Assembly: GCA_030549205.1 (NCBI GenBank)
Contig: JAUKTV010000001.1
Coordinates: 186,001 to 250,000, forward strand
Length of the DNA: 64,000 nt
Direction: 5' to 3'
From: Apiosordaria backusii
Taxonomy: Eukaryota > Ascomycota > Sordariomycetes > Sordariales > Lasiosphaeriaceae
The position numbers and the translations under genes are program-made. Positions 44,835-56,261 of the stretch are shown in pieces (the first letter of the stretch is position 1; every line of letters starts with the position of its first letter). The notes beneath the pieces were generated by a model, which worked only from the letters and a program-made list of their open reading frames with translations, was not told the origin of the DNA and made no database searches.

Positions 44835-45172
44835 TAGGGCCTCGGCCCGTTCCAACCCTGCAGCGTCCTGTGGGTCCTGCCGGCGTGCCATGCAGAGGCC
44901 CCGTCGCTCGCCTCACGGTCCTCACCGGCAGCTGCAACCCGGATGGTGCGATTCTTATGATTTCTCAGCATTTGCTCACTGTCATTTTCCTCCTCCCAAT
45001 CCATATTGTCTTCTTGTTGCATTGACTCCATCGCCCTCTTTGTTTTCACCCTTTTACGCTGGGGGCGGCGACCCGCTCCCGGAGATCCCGAATCGCCTCT
45101 CATGACGTCGATGACGGCTGAAGCGCGGCGCATCACCCCAGACATCTGCCAAAAGACTTAATTCTCCGCCGG
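44835..45172 (-). mobile_element. LINE 5' end fragment, ORF1 start, head-to-head with the next LINE
   Basis: The minus strand reads GATTAAGTCTTTTGGCAGATGT, then MSGVMRRASAVIDVMRGDSG, KRVKTKRAMESMQQ and NMDWEEENDSEQ, closely matching the plus-strand start at 45,366-45,600 (KKVKTTRALESMR, DWEEENSSEKRLENNED). Unlike the plus copy, the frame here is open and its Gln codons are intact. It ends after about 300 bp in unrelated sequence. Confidence 0.7.
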
Positions 45173-45365
45173 GTACTCAGAAAATGAAGAGAAGATCGGG
45201 TGCTGTTTCAGGTAGGTACAGTCGGTTCTTGGGCGGAATAGTTGACACTCCGCGCATTTATAGAGCAATCGACGGAACTCCTTTATGTTCCCCACACAAT
45301 ACGTGTTGTCACGCGAGGCCGTTTCCTGGAACGATATTCATATTCTTTTCATCTTCTAAATATTC
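45173..45365. other. Spacer between two divergent LINE 5' ends
   Basis: About 190 bp without similarity between its two halves and without a gene, separating LINE starts that point away from each other. Confidence 0.5.
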
Positions 45366-48300
45366 GGCGAAGGATTAAGTCTTGTGGCAGATGTCTGGTG
45401 CAGCGTGCCGTGCTTCCGACATCATCGACATGATGGGAGGCGATTCGGAGGTCCCGGGAGCGGGGCATCGCCGCCCTTAGCGCAAGAAGGTGAAAACGAC
45501 GAGGGCGCTGGAGTCAATGCGATAATAAGATGGTTTGGATTGGGAAGAGGAAAACAGCAGTGAGAAAAGACTAGAAAACAACGAGGATGCCACAATTCGC
45601 GCTGCAGCTGCCGACGAGGCGAGCGAGGAAATCCGAGGCCCCGGACAACATACGGACCTTGACTTCAACACGAAACTGGACATGATCAAGGCAGAATTGC
45701 AGCTCGAATTCCGAAAGCTCAGGGACCAGATGGCAGAGGAAGTCGCCAAAATGACGGCCCATTTGACCCAGGAGCTTTCGCAAGCGCGAGAGGACCTCAA
45801 TCAAGCCCGCAGCGAGCTGTAGCGTACTAGGCTCCAGCTACACGCCATGACGGGCGCCGGCCAGCGTACGCGGACGTTGCACGACGTGCCCCGCCGGTCA
45901 GCATTCCTACCCCGGCCTCCTCCACAGGTTGCGCGGCGACTCCAGAACCAACTTTCTGTACGGTGGATGTATCAAGGGTGCCGGAGGAGCATGCCGGCGA
46001 AGCTACACCTGTGGCGCTTCGCAAACTTGTTGAGAAGGAGATGCAAGCGCCCGGCGACCAACCTAGCTGGCGGTGTGCTGCGGTCACCAGGGATGGAGGA
46101 ACTGCCAACCGCCTTAGGATTGTGGGCAGGAACAAGGAAGAGCTCAAGAAGATCAAGGACATCCTCGAAGCCAAGAAGGCGCCAGGTGCGAGAGTCCTTC
46201 GGGACCAGCTGTACCCAGTCAAAGTTGACAACATCAACCGCACGGCTGTCATCGACCATGGAGGCAAGGTCCTCCTTGGGGCCGCAGAAACCCTCGGCCA
46301 GGAGAACGACGTGCAAATTGCCAAGTTAGCCTGGTTGAGCCGAAAGGACAGTGCAAAAGCATACGGATCAATGGCGGTATATGTCACCAAAGCCAGTGAC
46401 GCTAGGAGGCTCCTGAACGAGGGCTTCTTCCACGCCGGAGGAGAATCAGGATATACGGGAGTATTCGAGCGTCGGATCCGGCCGGAGCAGTGCTACAACT
46501 GCCAGCAGGTCGGGTACAAAGCTTTCCAGTGCAGGAACCCTCAAGTGTGTGGGAGGTGCGCCAAGGAGGACCACCGTCACGGCGAATGTACCGAAGCCAT
46601 CGTGAAATGCGTCTTGTACGGAGGGCCCCACGAATCGTTCAGCAAGAACTGCCGGAGACTCTACCCATCCCGTCATAAGTAGGACGCTCCGGATAGTACA
46701 GCTTAACGTACGGAAGTAAGGAGAGGTATACGACAGTTTAATAAACGACATTGGGATCCAATACGCTACAGTTGTAGCTATCTAGGAGCCCCAAGCGCGG
46801 AGGATATAAGGGCGACTCCTAACGACCCCCATGAGTCATCACAAATGGACCAAGATGGTCCCATCGACGTGGAGGGAAGGTAGATGGGCTATCCGGAGTA
46901 TGCTCTAGGTAAACAAGGATATGGAGGCCGAGCAGGTACCGGTAGCCTCCCCGGACATTACGGCGGCGATCATACGACTCCCGGACCGCATAGTCTTAGT
47001 CGCATCAGTCTACGTACCAAGCGGGGATGCCAGAGCATTGAAGGACATATGCGAAAACATATACAAGGTGGTGGCGAAGGCGAGGGGGGGAACAGGAACG
47101 GCGGTCGACGTAGCGATCGTAGGTGATTTCAATCGCTATGACTAACTGTGGGGAGGAGACGACGTCTCCTTCGAGAGACAAAGAGAGGCGGACCCAATCA
47201 TTGACCTGATGAATGAACTTGGTCTAAGCAGTCTACTACCGAGCGGCACGACAATATAGCAAGCCGGTAGATACAACTCAACTATCGACCTGGTCCTGGC
47301 CTCGGAGGAGCTGAGAGAAGCTACGGCCAAGTACGGAGTAAATGGGACAGACCACGGGTCGGATCATCGTACGATCGAAACAGTCTTCGACGTTTCGGTC
47401 CCCGTACCGAGGTACCAGGAGCGACTGCTTCTCAAAAACGCGCCGTAGAAAGAGATCCGAGCAAGAATTATAAACAAGCTAGGTATTACGCCGTTGGAGG
47501 GATCGGTACAACAGAGAACGGACCGGCTAATGTCGGCCGTGTTGGAGGCGGTCCACGCGCTTACACCAACGGTACGGCCCTCACTATATACGAAGCGATG
47601 GTGGACTACGGACTTGAAGGAGCTACGCCGTATCTACTCGTATTGGAGGAACCGCGCCTACACAGAACGCCGGGCGGGACGGAGGATAGCCCAGCTAGAG
47701 GGGTTGGCGAAAGGTGCCGCGAAGTAGTTTCACGATGCTATCCGGGAACAGAAGAAAAAGCATTGGAACGAGTTCCTTACGGATAACGACAACATTTGGA
47801 AGGCCGCGAAGTACATGAAATCTAAAGACGATACAGCCTTTAGAAAGATCCCACAACTCACCAAGGCGGATAGGACGTCCACGGCCAACCACAAAGAACA
47901 GGCGGAAGAGCTCCTCGCAAAATTCTTTCCTCCTTTGCCGGACACCATCAAGGACGAGGGACCGCGACCACAAAAGGCTCCTATCGGGATACCTACTCTA
48001 ACGATGGAGGAGGTCGAACGACAACTATTTATAGTAAAGTCCTAGAAGGTACCCGGAGAGGACGGCCTATCGGCAATAGTATAGAAGGAAGTCTAGTAGG
48101 TGGTCAAGTACTATATACTCGTACTCTTTTATACCTCGATGGAAGGCGGCTCCCTCCCTAGTTAGTGGCGACACGCTAAGATTATCCCGCTTAAAAAGCT
48201 AGGCAAGGATGATTATACTATAGTAAAGGCGTGGAGACCTATTTCACTCTTAGCGACACTTAGCAAAGTACTAGAGGCAGTCATCGTAGAGCGAATCTCC

Positions 48301-49987
48301 TATACGGTAGAGACCTACGGCCTCCTTCCTACAAACCACTTTAGCGTACAAAAGCAGCGGTCGGCAAAGCAAACGCTGGTATTCCTACAAGAGTAAATCT
48401 ACACCGCCTAGCGGGGAAGGAAGATCGTCACGTATAGCGGAAGTAGAAGCGTACATTCCCGCTACCCAAGATAGATTCTGGAAAAGGGCGATCAAGATAT
48501 GGACAGGCATCCACACCCTACCAGAGACCAACCCCCTCCGTAATGCTACTACCCGAATACGGAAGTTCCGGAGATCCTACCGCTCGCCGCTCTATCAGGT
48601 AGCAGACGTACTCAAGGTTGTCCCTCTAGAGAGCCTTAAGACCATCTCTCCCTTTGTGTTGGAGCTATAGCAGGGGTAGGTGGACACCAACGTAGACGAG
48701 GTAGCGGCGGCACAGATGGAGACCGACTACATAGTACACATCGCCGTGAGCAGCTCCGGACGAAACAACAAAGTAGAAATAGGAGGGGTTATCCATATCC
48801 CACTATCGATACCTGGTAGCCCAAGAGACGAGACGTTCAATGTAACGTTGGGCCCCAGAACGGAACAGAACCCGTACTCAGTAGAACTAGCAGCGGTCGG
48901 GCATACGTTAATACTATTACGGAACGTCCGGTACCATAGGATTATCCTCGCCACTAGCAACAAGGTGGCCGTATTGTCGCTGAAGAACCTACGCCAGTAG
49001 TCAGGACAGCAATACATCTATAAAGCGTACGCCGCGATGAAAGCTGTCGGGGACGCCGAAAACACTTTGTTAATCGTCTAGATACTAACGACCGCCAAGA
49101 ACGAACTCCTGAAGATAGCTAAAGGGAAAGTAAAGGAGGCAACCTAATAGAATACTATACTACAAGCCCGGGAAGCTAGAATACGATCAACAACCCTTCG
49201 CCTAGTATAGGGCAAACGGATATAGCCTAAAACCCTGCCGGACAAAGTAGGTAGATACTCTAAGAGGCTCGATATAGCACTCCTAGGAAAATACACTCGA
49301 CTGCTATACGACTACCTATCGCGGAAAGAGGCTAGCGTACTCGCTTAACTAAGGACGGGTATAGCCAGACTCAACTTATACCTCCATCGTATCCGAGCAG
49401 TACCGACAGACCAGTGTACGTACGGAAAAGCGATAGAGACTGTGGACCACTTTATGTTTCGATGTAGGTAATGGAATGAACACCGGGCAGAGATGCTTCA
49501 ATGTACAGATATCCACAGGGGCAACCTCTCCTTCTTCCTAGGAGGAAAGTCGCCCTCGGACAAGAACTGGTCCCCGTATATACAAGTGGTGCGAACGACT
49601 ATACGGTTCGCAATGGCTACAGGCCGTCTGGACGTAGACCGAGCACAGAACGAAACAGCCTGAACCCATCACCACCAACTCATTATCACCAACCCGACCA
49701 ACAATACTACCTCGTACTACGCCGAGTAAGCACGCTTCAACCGCCAAGGATAGGACGTTGAACACTTGGAGACTGGACTTCAAGCCGGCTTACTCATATT
49801 ACCACTAACCCACGACCACCAGCGGAGGAAAGGACAGAAGAAATCAGGACAGAAGCTAGAAAAGGAGGACGTACGGGCTTTGGGAGAATAGGATCCATTT
49901 TAAGAACTGTATTAATAGATGTGCATAGTTGCCCTTTCGGGTTAAGCCCGCCGGGCGGAATAAATTGTGTGTGTGTGTGTGTGTGTG
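45366..49987 (+). mobile_element. Tad-like LINE, long but decayed, RT core deleted
   Basis: ORF1 begins at about 45,391 and carries a coiled coil (LDMIKAELQLEFRKLRDQMA), a central region (45,963-46,682 open) and three zinc knuckles (CYNCQQVGYKAFQC, CGRCAKEDHRHGEC, CVLYGGPHESFSKNC). ORF2 has the endonuclease (LPDRIVLVASVYVPSGDARA, VDVAIVGDFNRYD, NGTDHGSDHRT), the linker, and the start of reverse transcriptase (YTIVKAWRPISLLATLSKVL, VERISYTVETYGLLPTNHF). At about 48,420-48,480 the sequence jumps to the thumb and RNase H region, so the RT catalytic core is deleted. RNase H (SVELAAVGHTLILLRN) and a C-terminal zinc finger (TYGKAIETVDHFMFRC) follow. In-frame stops are TAG or TAA, very often where Gln or Trp is expected. 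The 3' end (GATAGGACGTTGAACACTTG) finishes at GGGCGGAATAAATT followed by (TG)n. Confidence 0.85.
49964..49987. repeat. (TG)n microsatellite at the LINE 3' end
   Basis: About eleven TG dinucleotides directly after GGGCGGAATAAAT, the simple repeat that terminates this LINE where the others have ATCT/ATCC runs. Confidence 0.9.
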
Positions 49988-51330
49988 GGTGTCGCCGTAG
50001 CACTAAAAGCCATCAAAGGGGCCACGATCGCCAGCAGCGCCGCCCTAGCCGCTTCCATCAACCTGATCCCGCTGCTGCTCGGGGGCCGCACAAGTCGCGT
50101 CGCCGACGTCATCGGGGTGTCCCGCCCCACGTACTACGTCGCACACTACTGGATCGGCCGTACAGCAATCATCGAAGGCCTAGTCCACGCTGCGATCCGT
50201 CTGGATGAGGCGAGACAGAGCCAACGCTTCGGCCCGATCGCCGTATCCGGCTGCATTGTGAGGCTATTCCTCTCGTTGCAAGGTCCCTAAGCTGACGATG
50301 GATACATAGGCCCTAGGCAACTTCCTTATTATCCTCTTACTGTCCTTGCCATGGCCGAGACGCATGCTGGGAGCGGCGTTTCACGGCGTGCACCGCATTC
50401 TCTACCTCGCAGGCATGGCGGGTCTGGTCTGGCACATCCTGCTCACCCAGAGCCTCTTGCATAAGGTCCTCGTCTTTGTTGCCTGTGGGCTGTGGCTTCT
50501 GTCACACGTCTACCGGGTCGTGGCACGCTGGCGATCAGCCGTGGTGACGGAGATATGGAGCGACTCAGAGGTCACCCAGGTCACCCGACTCCGGCTCAGG
50601 ACGCTACGACCCGTCGTCGCGTTCCCAGGTAGCTACTTCTACCTCTATCTGCCCGGCTCCGATCTCAATTACAACTTGCTGCGCAGCTGCGCCGTCATGA
50701 TGCTGTGGAGCGATGTGGAACAGACCGTCACCGGCACGACGACCGACTTCTACATCCTCGCGGGTCAGCAGAGCCGCTACTTGCGCCGGCTCATGACCAT
50801 CAAAACGGGCGATCGGATGCTGCTGGACGGCCCATATGGACAGGACCTACACCTATACAGGTACGAGACCGTGATTCTCACAGCCAAAGGAATGGGCATA
50901 GTGTCTGTCCTTCCAATGGCACTCCACTTGGCAGCGCGCAAAGCCTACGACGATTCCGTCCGCAGCCAATCCAAGCTGGACGAGGATTCGACCGTCGGCT
51001 TCACGCCCCCCCCGGCTACTGCAACCGTCTTCCGCAACGCCACACGCCGGATTGACCTGCTGTGGAGGCTAGAGCACAACGACAGGACAAATGGGTCGCG
51101 GATCAACTCAAGGCTCTCCAGGAGCTAGACCCAAGGGGGGTGATATTGCTGGTCTAGTGTATCTACCCAAAGCCCCAAACGTCGGATTTACCCTTCCAAG
51201 AAGTACCTACCTAGTCAGCTGTCTATCCTACAGAAAAACAGTCAATAGCCAAAGCCGAGGCGCCTTACTCGTTCGAAAAGGCCCTAAGCCACAAGATCCT
51301 CATGCCAGGCAAGTGCATCGTCGTTGGTAT
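49988..51330 (+). pseudogene. Broken ferric reductase gene, 5' part replaced by a LINE
   Basis: Ferric reductases (FRE/NOX superfamily) are membrane flavocytochromes that reduce extracellular iron. The relic starts straight after the LINE microsatellite inside the membrane domain: LGGRTSRVADVIGVSRPTYY, AHYWIGRTAIIEGLVHAAIR (heme-binding His pair). An intron at 50,258-50,309 (GTGAGG/CATAG) leads to LGNFLIILLLSLPWPRRML, FHGVHRILYLAGMAGLVWH (further His), then the FAD domain (VAFPGSYFYLYLPG, LWSDVEQTVTGTTTDFYIL) and NAD domain (LDGPYGQDLHLYRYETVILT). A frame change near 51,080 precedes QRQDKWVADQLKALQELDPR. TAG codons in LLV*CIYP (Trp expected) and PT*SAVYP follow before APYSFEKALSHKILMPGK. The N-terminus is absent. 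Ferric reductases are among the common Starship auxiliary genes. Confidence 0.8.
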
Positions 51331-52577
51331 GTGCCCTGTCCTCGCTCAGTACTCTAGCGCTGACCATCGAAGCATGTGGTGACCGTACGTTCACAGACGA
51401 GAGGAGGGCTTCGGTGATTCGCAACACCTCAAGGGATTGGCCTATTAATTTGTAGAGGCCGAGTATCGACCGAGGCACAACGACCATCGACCAGGGCATG
51501 GCCGTGGTTGACCGAGGCACGGCAAGTACCAAACCAGGCATACATCGCGCGTTGTCCCGACGCGCCTTAGGAGGAGAGATCGGCCGGCGGATCGCATCCA
51601 CAGCTGGAGCAGCAACGCTCCCCTCCACATGGTTTGAGCCTGGTGGCGTTCAGGGCAGAGACCAAATGTGGAATTGAACGCCATATATGCCTCTGGTTAG
51701 AGCCGGCCCTTCTATTACACAGCAGACTGTCACGTAATATATTTGCCTTGCGATGGACTAGTTGATATTGCTTTGCTCTGGGCCATTGGCCATTGCCTCT
51801 AGGGGTTAAACTCGCGTCGCTCGATCCTCTCCTCAGCCATGAAGGCCAAGGCCCTCTCGTCAAGAATTTAGAGCTCCCCCTCAATTTTTGGTGCGGCGCC
51901 GAGACGACCCTCGATCGCGCACCCGTAAAATCATCCGAAGAAAAACAGACTTGTCCGCCGTACTTATTTGACTCCGGAACACGGAGCAGCGCTTTGCTCA
52001 GGGGGTAAACAACAACGTGACATAGAACTCTCGGTCCGTCGCGCTGGCAACCCGGCCACAGTGCGTGCCGCCGCCGGCGGGTAGCACGGAGGACAGCCGT
52101 CGGCTCCTAGCTTGAATGCGCCCGGGCTTCCCTTCAATGGATATAGGCGGTGATGATGGAGTTTTTAACGGGAGAGGGCGTTCTTATTACCCGCCAGCCA
52201 AATCCGCGCTGCTCAGGCAACTGAGCAACATAATAGTTGTCCCAGGAACCGAATTCCATTTGAGGATGCTGTTCAGAGTAACTTAGGGGTAAATCAACAA
52301 ACAGGAAAAAGGGGCCACCAGAAATGCAACATAACCCGCCTCCTGGACACCCAAACACCCTACTGTCCAGTTTCGCCGTCCCGGTGCGAGAAATCAAGTT
52401 CAGCACATCGGTCGTCCCTGTCTTAATAGACCCAGCTAAGCTGAGCCAGGACCTCTATACAATTCCCAAGTTCGATCGTAGCCAGACACTCCGGAAACGC
52501 TTGCTCTAATACAGGGTCGACCTTGAAGGCTTGTTTCTAGTGACCCAGCTGGCAACACCGTCCAGGATCCAGCAACG
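51331..52577. other. No recognisable gene
   Basis: Possible decayed last exon of the ferric reductase at the left, then short frames on both strands. Short direct repeats of GACCGAGGCAC occur around 51,465-51,525. Confidence 0.45.
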
Positions 52578-53310
52578 CTAACTATTCGCTAATGCTTTTC
52601 GAGCCTTCTCAAGAACTTTCCTCATCCGCGCATACAATCCGTCATCTTCTCGCTTCCACTTCCCGCCGCCCGGAAATACTGCCCTTCGCAACTCGTTCAC
52701 ACAAGGAAGCAACGGCCGGTAATACTCAGTGAAAAACTCCTCCGCAGTGTTGAGGAATTATCCTCGTCAGACACCGTGCCCAGCTTCAACTTCGCTAGTT
52801 CCTCCGTATTGGCGTAATTCCACTTGTCAAATTCGGCAACAACCTCGCCCTTGCCCGGGCCGTTGCAGTGGATACATATCCAAAACAAGACCCAAAAGAA
52901 TGACTCGAGATCGTGCATAAACGAGTGCTGCTCGCCGAGAAGGGCCCCAATGGCCATGAAAGCTCTCGTTCCGGTCTTTTCCCTTGCCCCTGGGGTGCTG
53001 TCTCGTTTCTCTCTGATAGCGAGATCAAGATCAATCAAGAACGAATCCCAAGAGGGGTTGTCGTCATGTTCATTAATCATAAGATTGTTGACCGAGATAT
53101 CTCTGTGGAGGATGCCCGCCCTGTGCAAGGATTCGTGCCCATCAATACAGCCTTTGAGCGCAGCAAGCAGCGCCGATGGAGAGCTCGCCTCGTAAATGGG
53201 CTTTCCATAGTCGCGGAGGATAACACGTCTATGTACCCGATTTGGCACCGCGCTGCTGTTAGCTTTCGTAGGAGATGCCGAACTGTCGCCGGATCCACGC
53301 CGCTCTGGCG
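52578..53310 (-). pseudogene. FunK1-type protein kinase relic
   Basis: FunK1 (Pkinase_fungal) is a fungus-specific protein-kinase-like family often expanded near transposons. Minus-strand reading: VPNRVHRRVILRDYGKPIYE, LLAALKGCIDGHESLHRAGI, HRDISVNNLMIN (catalytic Asp and the metal-binding Asn), SFLIDLDLAI (Asp-Leu-Asp in place of DFG), KTGTRAFMAIGALL, EQHSFMHDLESFFWVLFWIC and HCNGPGKGEVV. Near 52,755 the frame shifts by one base; the rest, LNTAEEFFTEYYRPLLPCVN and ELRRAVFPGGGKWKREDDGL, then LYARMRKVLEKARKAL, is in the new frame and ends with TAG at 52,580-52,578. The N-terminal half upstream of 53,310 is unrecognisable; the first bases beyond lie against a LINE fragment on the other strand. 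One indel separates it from an open C-terminus. Confidence 0.78.
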
Positions 53311-53517
53311 CAGTAGCCCCACCATCCGCGTCCGGTATACCACGGCCCGGGCGCCCAGCGCGAACAGCAAGCCATGATCGGTCGGGTATCTGGAGGATTC
53401 GGCCGCTGCATCGCTGCCCCACATACCCAGAGTTATCAGGGGGATAAGTGAGCCGGGGCCATGGGCGCAAGAGTGAGGCAGTTCCGGCCTCCAAGTCATG
53501 CGAACAACGCAACAACG

Positions 53518-53965
53518 GAGACTGACTTCGCGCTGGGGTCAGAAGCCAAGGCGGCAGCGCAGAGAGCGACGATGCAACGACACACACCCGGCTCCCGGAT
53601 GCCCCAGGCCCAATCTACCGCAACCAGGCTGGCAATAGCTGAGCAACGGCAGAGAAGAATTCTCCCCGAAGGAGTGGGCAAGTTCTCGAAGGCCATGGGC
53701 GTGGCACTTCCGGGCAAGCACACTCGCGATCTCTACGACAAGCTAAAACGAAGAGAGGCCTGTGTACGGGCGCAACTCCGAACCATGGCGAAGTTTAACA
53801 GCCTTCTGAGCAGAATAGGAGCGGTCGAGTCGGAGCCTTGAGCCTGTGGCCAAGCGAGGGAAACGGCGGAGCACTTTCTGTTCCGATGCGTCAGTTGGGC
53901 AGCGCTAAGGAAAGACGTGGTGCAGTGCACAGCCAGAAGACGAGAGAGCCTCCTTACGAGCTTTT
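53518..53965 (+). mobile_element. LINE ORF2 C-terminal fragment
   Basis: Reads TDFALGSEAKAAAQRATMQ, then TATRLAIAEQRQRRILPEG, GKFSKAMGVALPGKHTRDLY, LKRREACVRAQLRTMAKF, RIGAVESEP, a stop, and the zinc finger ACGQARETAEHFLFRCVSWA. The same protein region is seen, more RIP-like, in the LINE at 17.5-19.3 kb (LLGKHTCDLYNKLKQREA). 5'-truncated, and no LINE 3' end is recognised. Confidence 0.75.
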
Positions 53966-56261
53966 CACTTCACAAGGAGTCCACCGCTGCCATCATCCAG
54001 CTCTTGCCCTTTGCGGGGAGCATGACCGACAGTGCCCCGGAATCCAGCAACTAATCCGAAGCTCCAAAGCACAGTGAAGAAAAGTAAGTAGGTTGAACAA
54101 TGCAGGTGGTTCTCTACCGGGTGATGAAGATCAGTGGAATCAGCCCAAAGGGCCCTCGCGAACCATCTCAGAGAGTTCAGGTGCACAGTTATGTATGAGC
54201 CGATTTAGATATGCCTGTGGGTGGAAACAGGATGGTCGGGGCCGAGGGCGAACGCCATCGTAAACTTTGTTCTTTATGATGCAATGTTCTCTCTATTCTC
54301 TGGGCCGGGTGTGGATGTGCCATGGCCTTCGTCGTCTGTGGATGTGGAGAAGTTGCCGCCGGGCTGCTCGGACTCGTCGCGCGACCCGTTCGGCCATGCC
54401 TCATGTGTAGCGGCTTCGCATTGTAGCTCGGGACTTGCAAGCTGGGTGAGAGCCTGAGATCTCAGGTTCCAAAGACCCAATTGGAGAGAGAGCCTTAGCC
54501 CTCCATTAGTGAGGCCCTGGGTGTATCTTCTCAAGCTGCCGGTCTGTCCATGCGTCTTGGGGGGAGTGGATAGCTGCGTCGGCGTCTGTGAAGAATGCAT
54601 GTGCAGGTTTGGAACCGAGAGAACGGGCTTGTCGCGATGAGAATGATTAGGTTGGTCGTACCGACGAGTAGTAAGCGAGCATACTCATAAAGTTGTGGCA
54701 GGCACTTCCGTTGTCGCACTTTTTACCTGCTGCCGCCCTGGAGGCGAACCGTCGCCGAGTCCAACGCCTTTTGTCCTGGGTTCCCTCGGCGAGACCGGCA
54801 AGAGGTCCCACCCACACTGCTTCCTAGAAGCCCCGACCATACGTTGGAACAGTCGGTCGCAGGTTGAAAAACTCGGTCAGTCTCAGAGCGAATCTCATCC
54901 AATGATTGGCGGGAATGCGTCGCCAACTGCATGATGCATGTCGGCGAGGCGATCGTTAGGCAGAACAGTTGCTAGTCTGCCTGAATAGCCCTTTAGGTAG
55001 GTATTCCGGGAAGTCCGTAAGTGGTATATTCTGGAGTAGCGCATCAGTTAGACGCAATTTAGACCCCCTCTTGACCCGCTTAACTCGGCAACGGGGCATC
55101 TCAGTAAGCTGCAGTCTGCCTTGTTACTACTTTATAGCTATGCTAATGTAGGATTGCGTCGGTTTTAGGTCCGTTCCGACGCTTATTACTAGCATGTAAC
55201 GTAGACCGGTAATCTGCCTTCAGGTAATGTCGACGCTATAAGTAATCGTGAACCTTTAGAGTAACGCGTGTACTCGTTGCCAGGTCTGCTCCTGGCTTAC
55301 GTAGTTTTGTTATATATTCGAGGCTTTCCTTTTACAACGAGCATCAGGGTTTGCTTGGGTTAGGCCGTATAGGCTACGGTTGCGTCCAGTTTAACATTGC
55401 CAGCTTGCTTAAGTTGACAAGCGCCGGGGCCGGTGCTTGCTGCTAAGGTCGCTAAGTTTATATTGCTACGTTCTTGCTCTTTATGCAGTAACCCCACTGT
55501 TAGTATACCACGAAAAGGCTCTTCCTAGGTTGACGAAAGACCGGCAGGTCGCCTACAGTATAGCCGTCAAATTTAGGCTAGTCAAGGACGCTGGCCTATA
55601 GGGTCAGTATCTTTCGATACATATATGAATATAAAAGCGGCCATTAGTTAGCTAAGACGTATAGAGGGGGGTTACAAATGCGTTTAGTTAGCTAAAAGCA
55701 GGGTTTACAATACGTTAGTAAAACTTATAGTTACAATAAGGCGGCATTAGATTTATACTATAGCAAAAGTTAGAAAACGGAATTAAAAAACAGAGTAGTA
55801 AAAACTAAGCGCAAACGCGTTCCTTACCGTTTTAATTATTAGAAAACGTCTTAGTACGTGACCTAGACTTTGCTAAGTTAGCAGTTCGATCTAAAATGAA
55901 AGTGAAATACTAGTTCTAAATTTACGTTCACGGCCTCCCTACAATAGCGACATCTTTTTGTCTTTGTTGTTGTTCAAAAGGGGCGGTTTCTTGTCCTCAA
56001 AGCGACTAGTTTTGGACCCTTTTGAGCGGATAAGGAAGATTTATGCACAAAATATCAACTTCAATACTTCATTTCCTTAGCATTCTCCAAACCTGAACAA
56101 ACACGACTATCTCACTTCCATTCCGATATCGACTACCTTTTTCATTCTCTGCAAGCTACCTTTCATCTCCGATATTTCATTTCTGCTCCTTTTCCCACCC
56201 TCATCTTCTGCGATTTATGACTTCAACGGATCTACGCGACTAAAGTCGTGTTACGAGAGTC
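53966..56261. other. Gene-free, becoming AT-rich
   Basis: To about 54,950 there are only short overlapping frames. From about 55,000 to 55,900 the sequence is AT-rich and full of TAG/TAA/CTA triplets, as in RIP-treated repeats. The minus strand of 55,200-55,500 still reads short coding-like runs between stops (for example TVGLLHKEQERSNINLATLA), suggesting a decayed mobile element I cannot name. The last 250 bp, CT-rich, are probably the promoter of DUF6604 copy 2. Confidence 0.5.
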
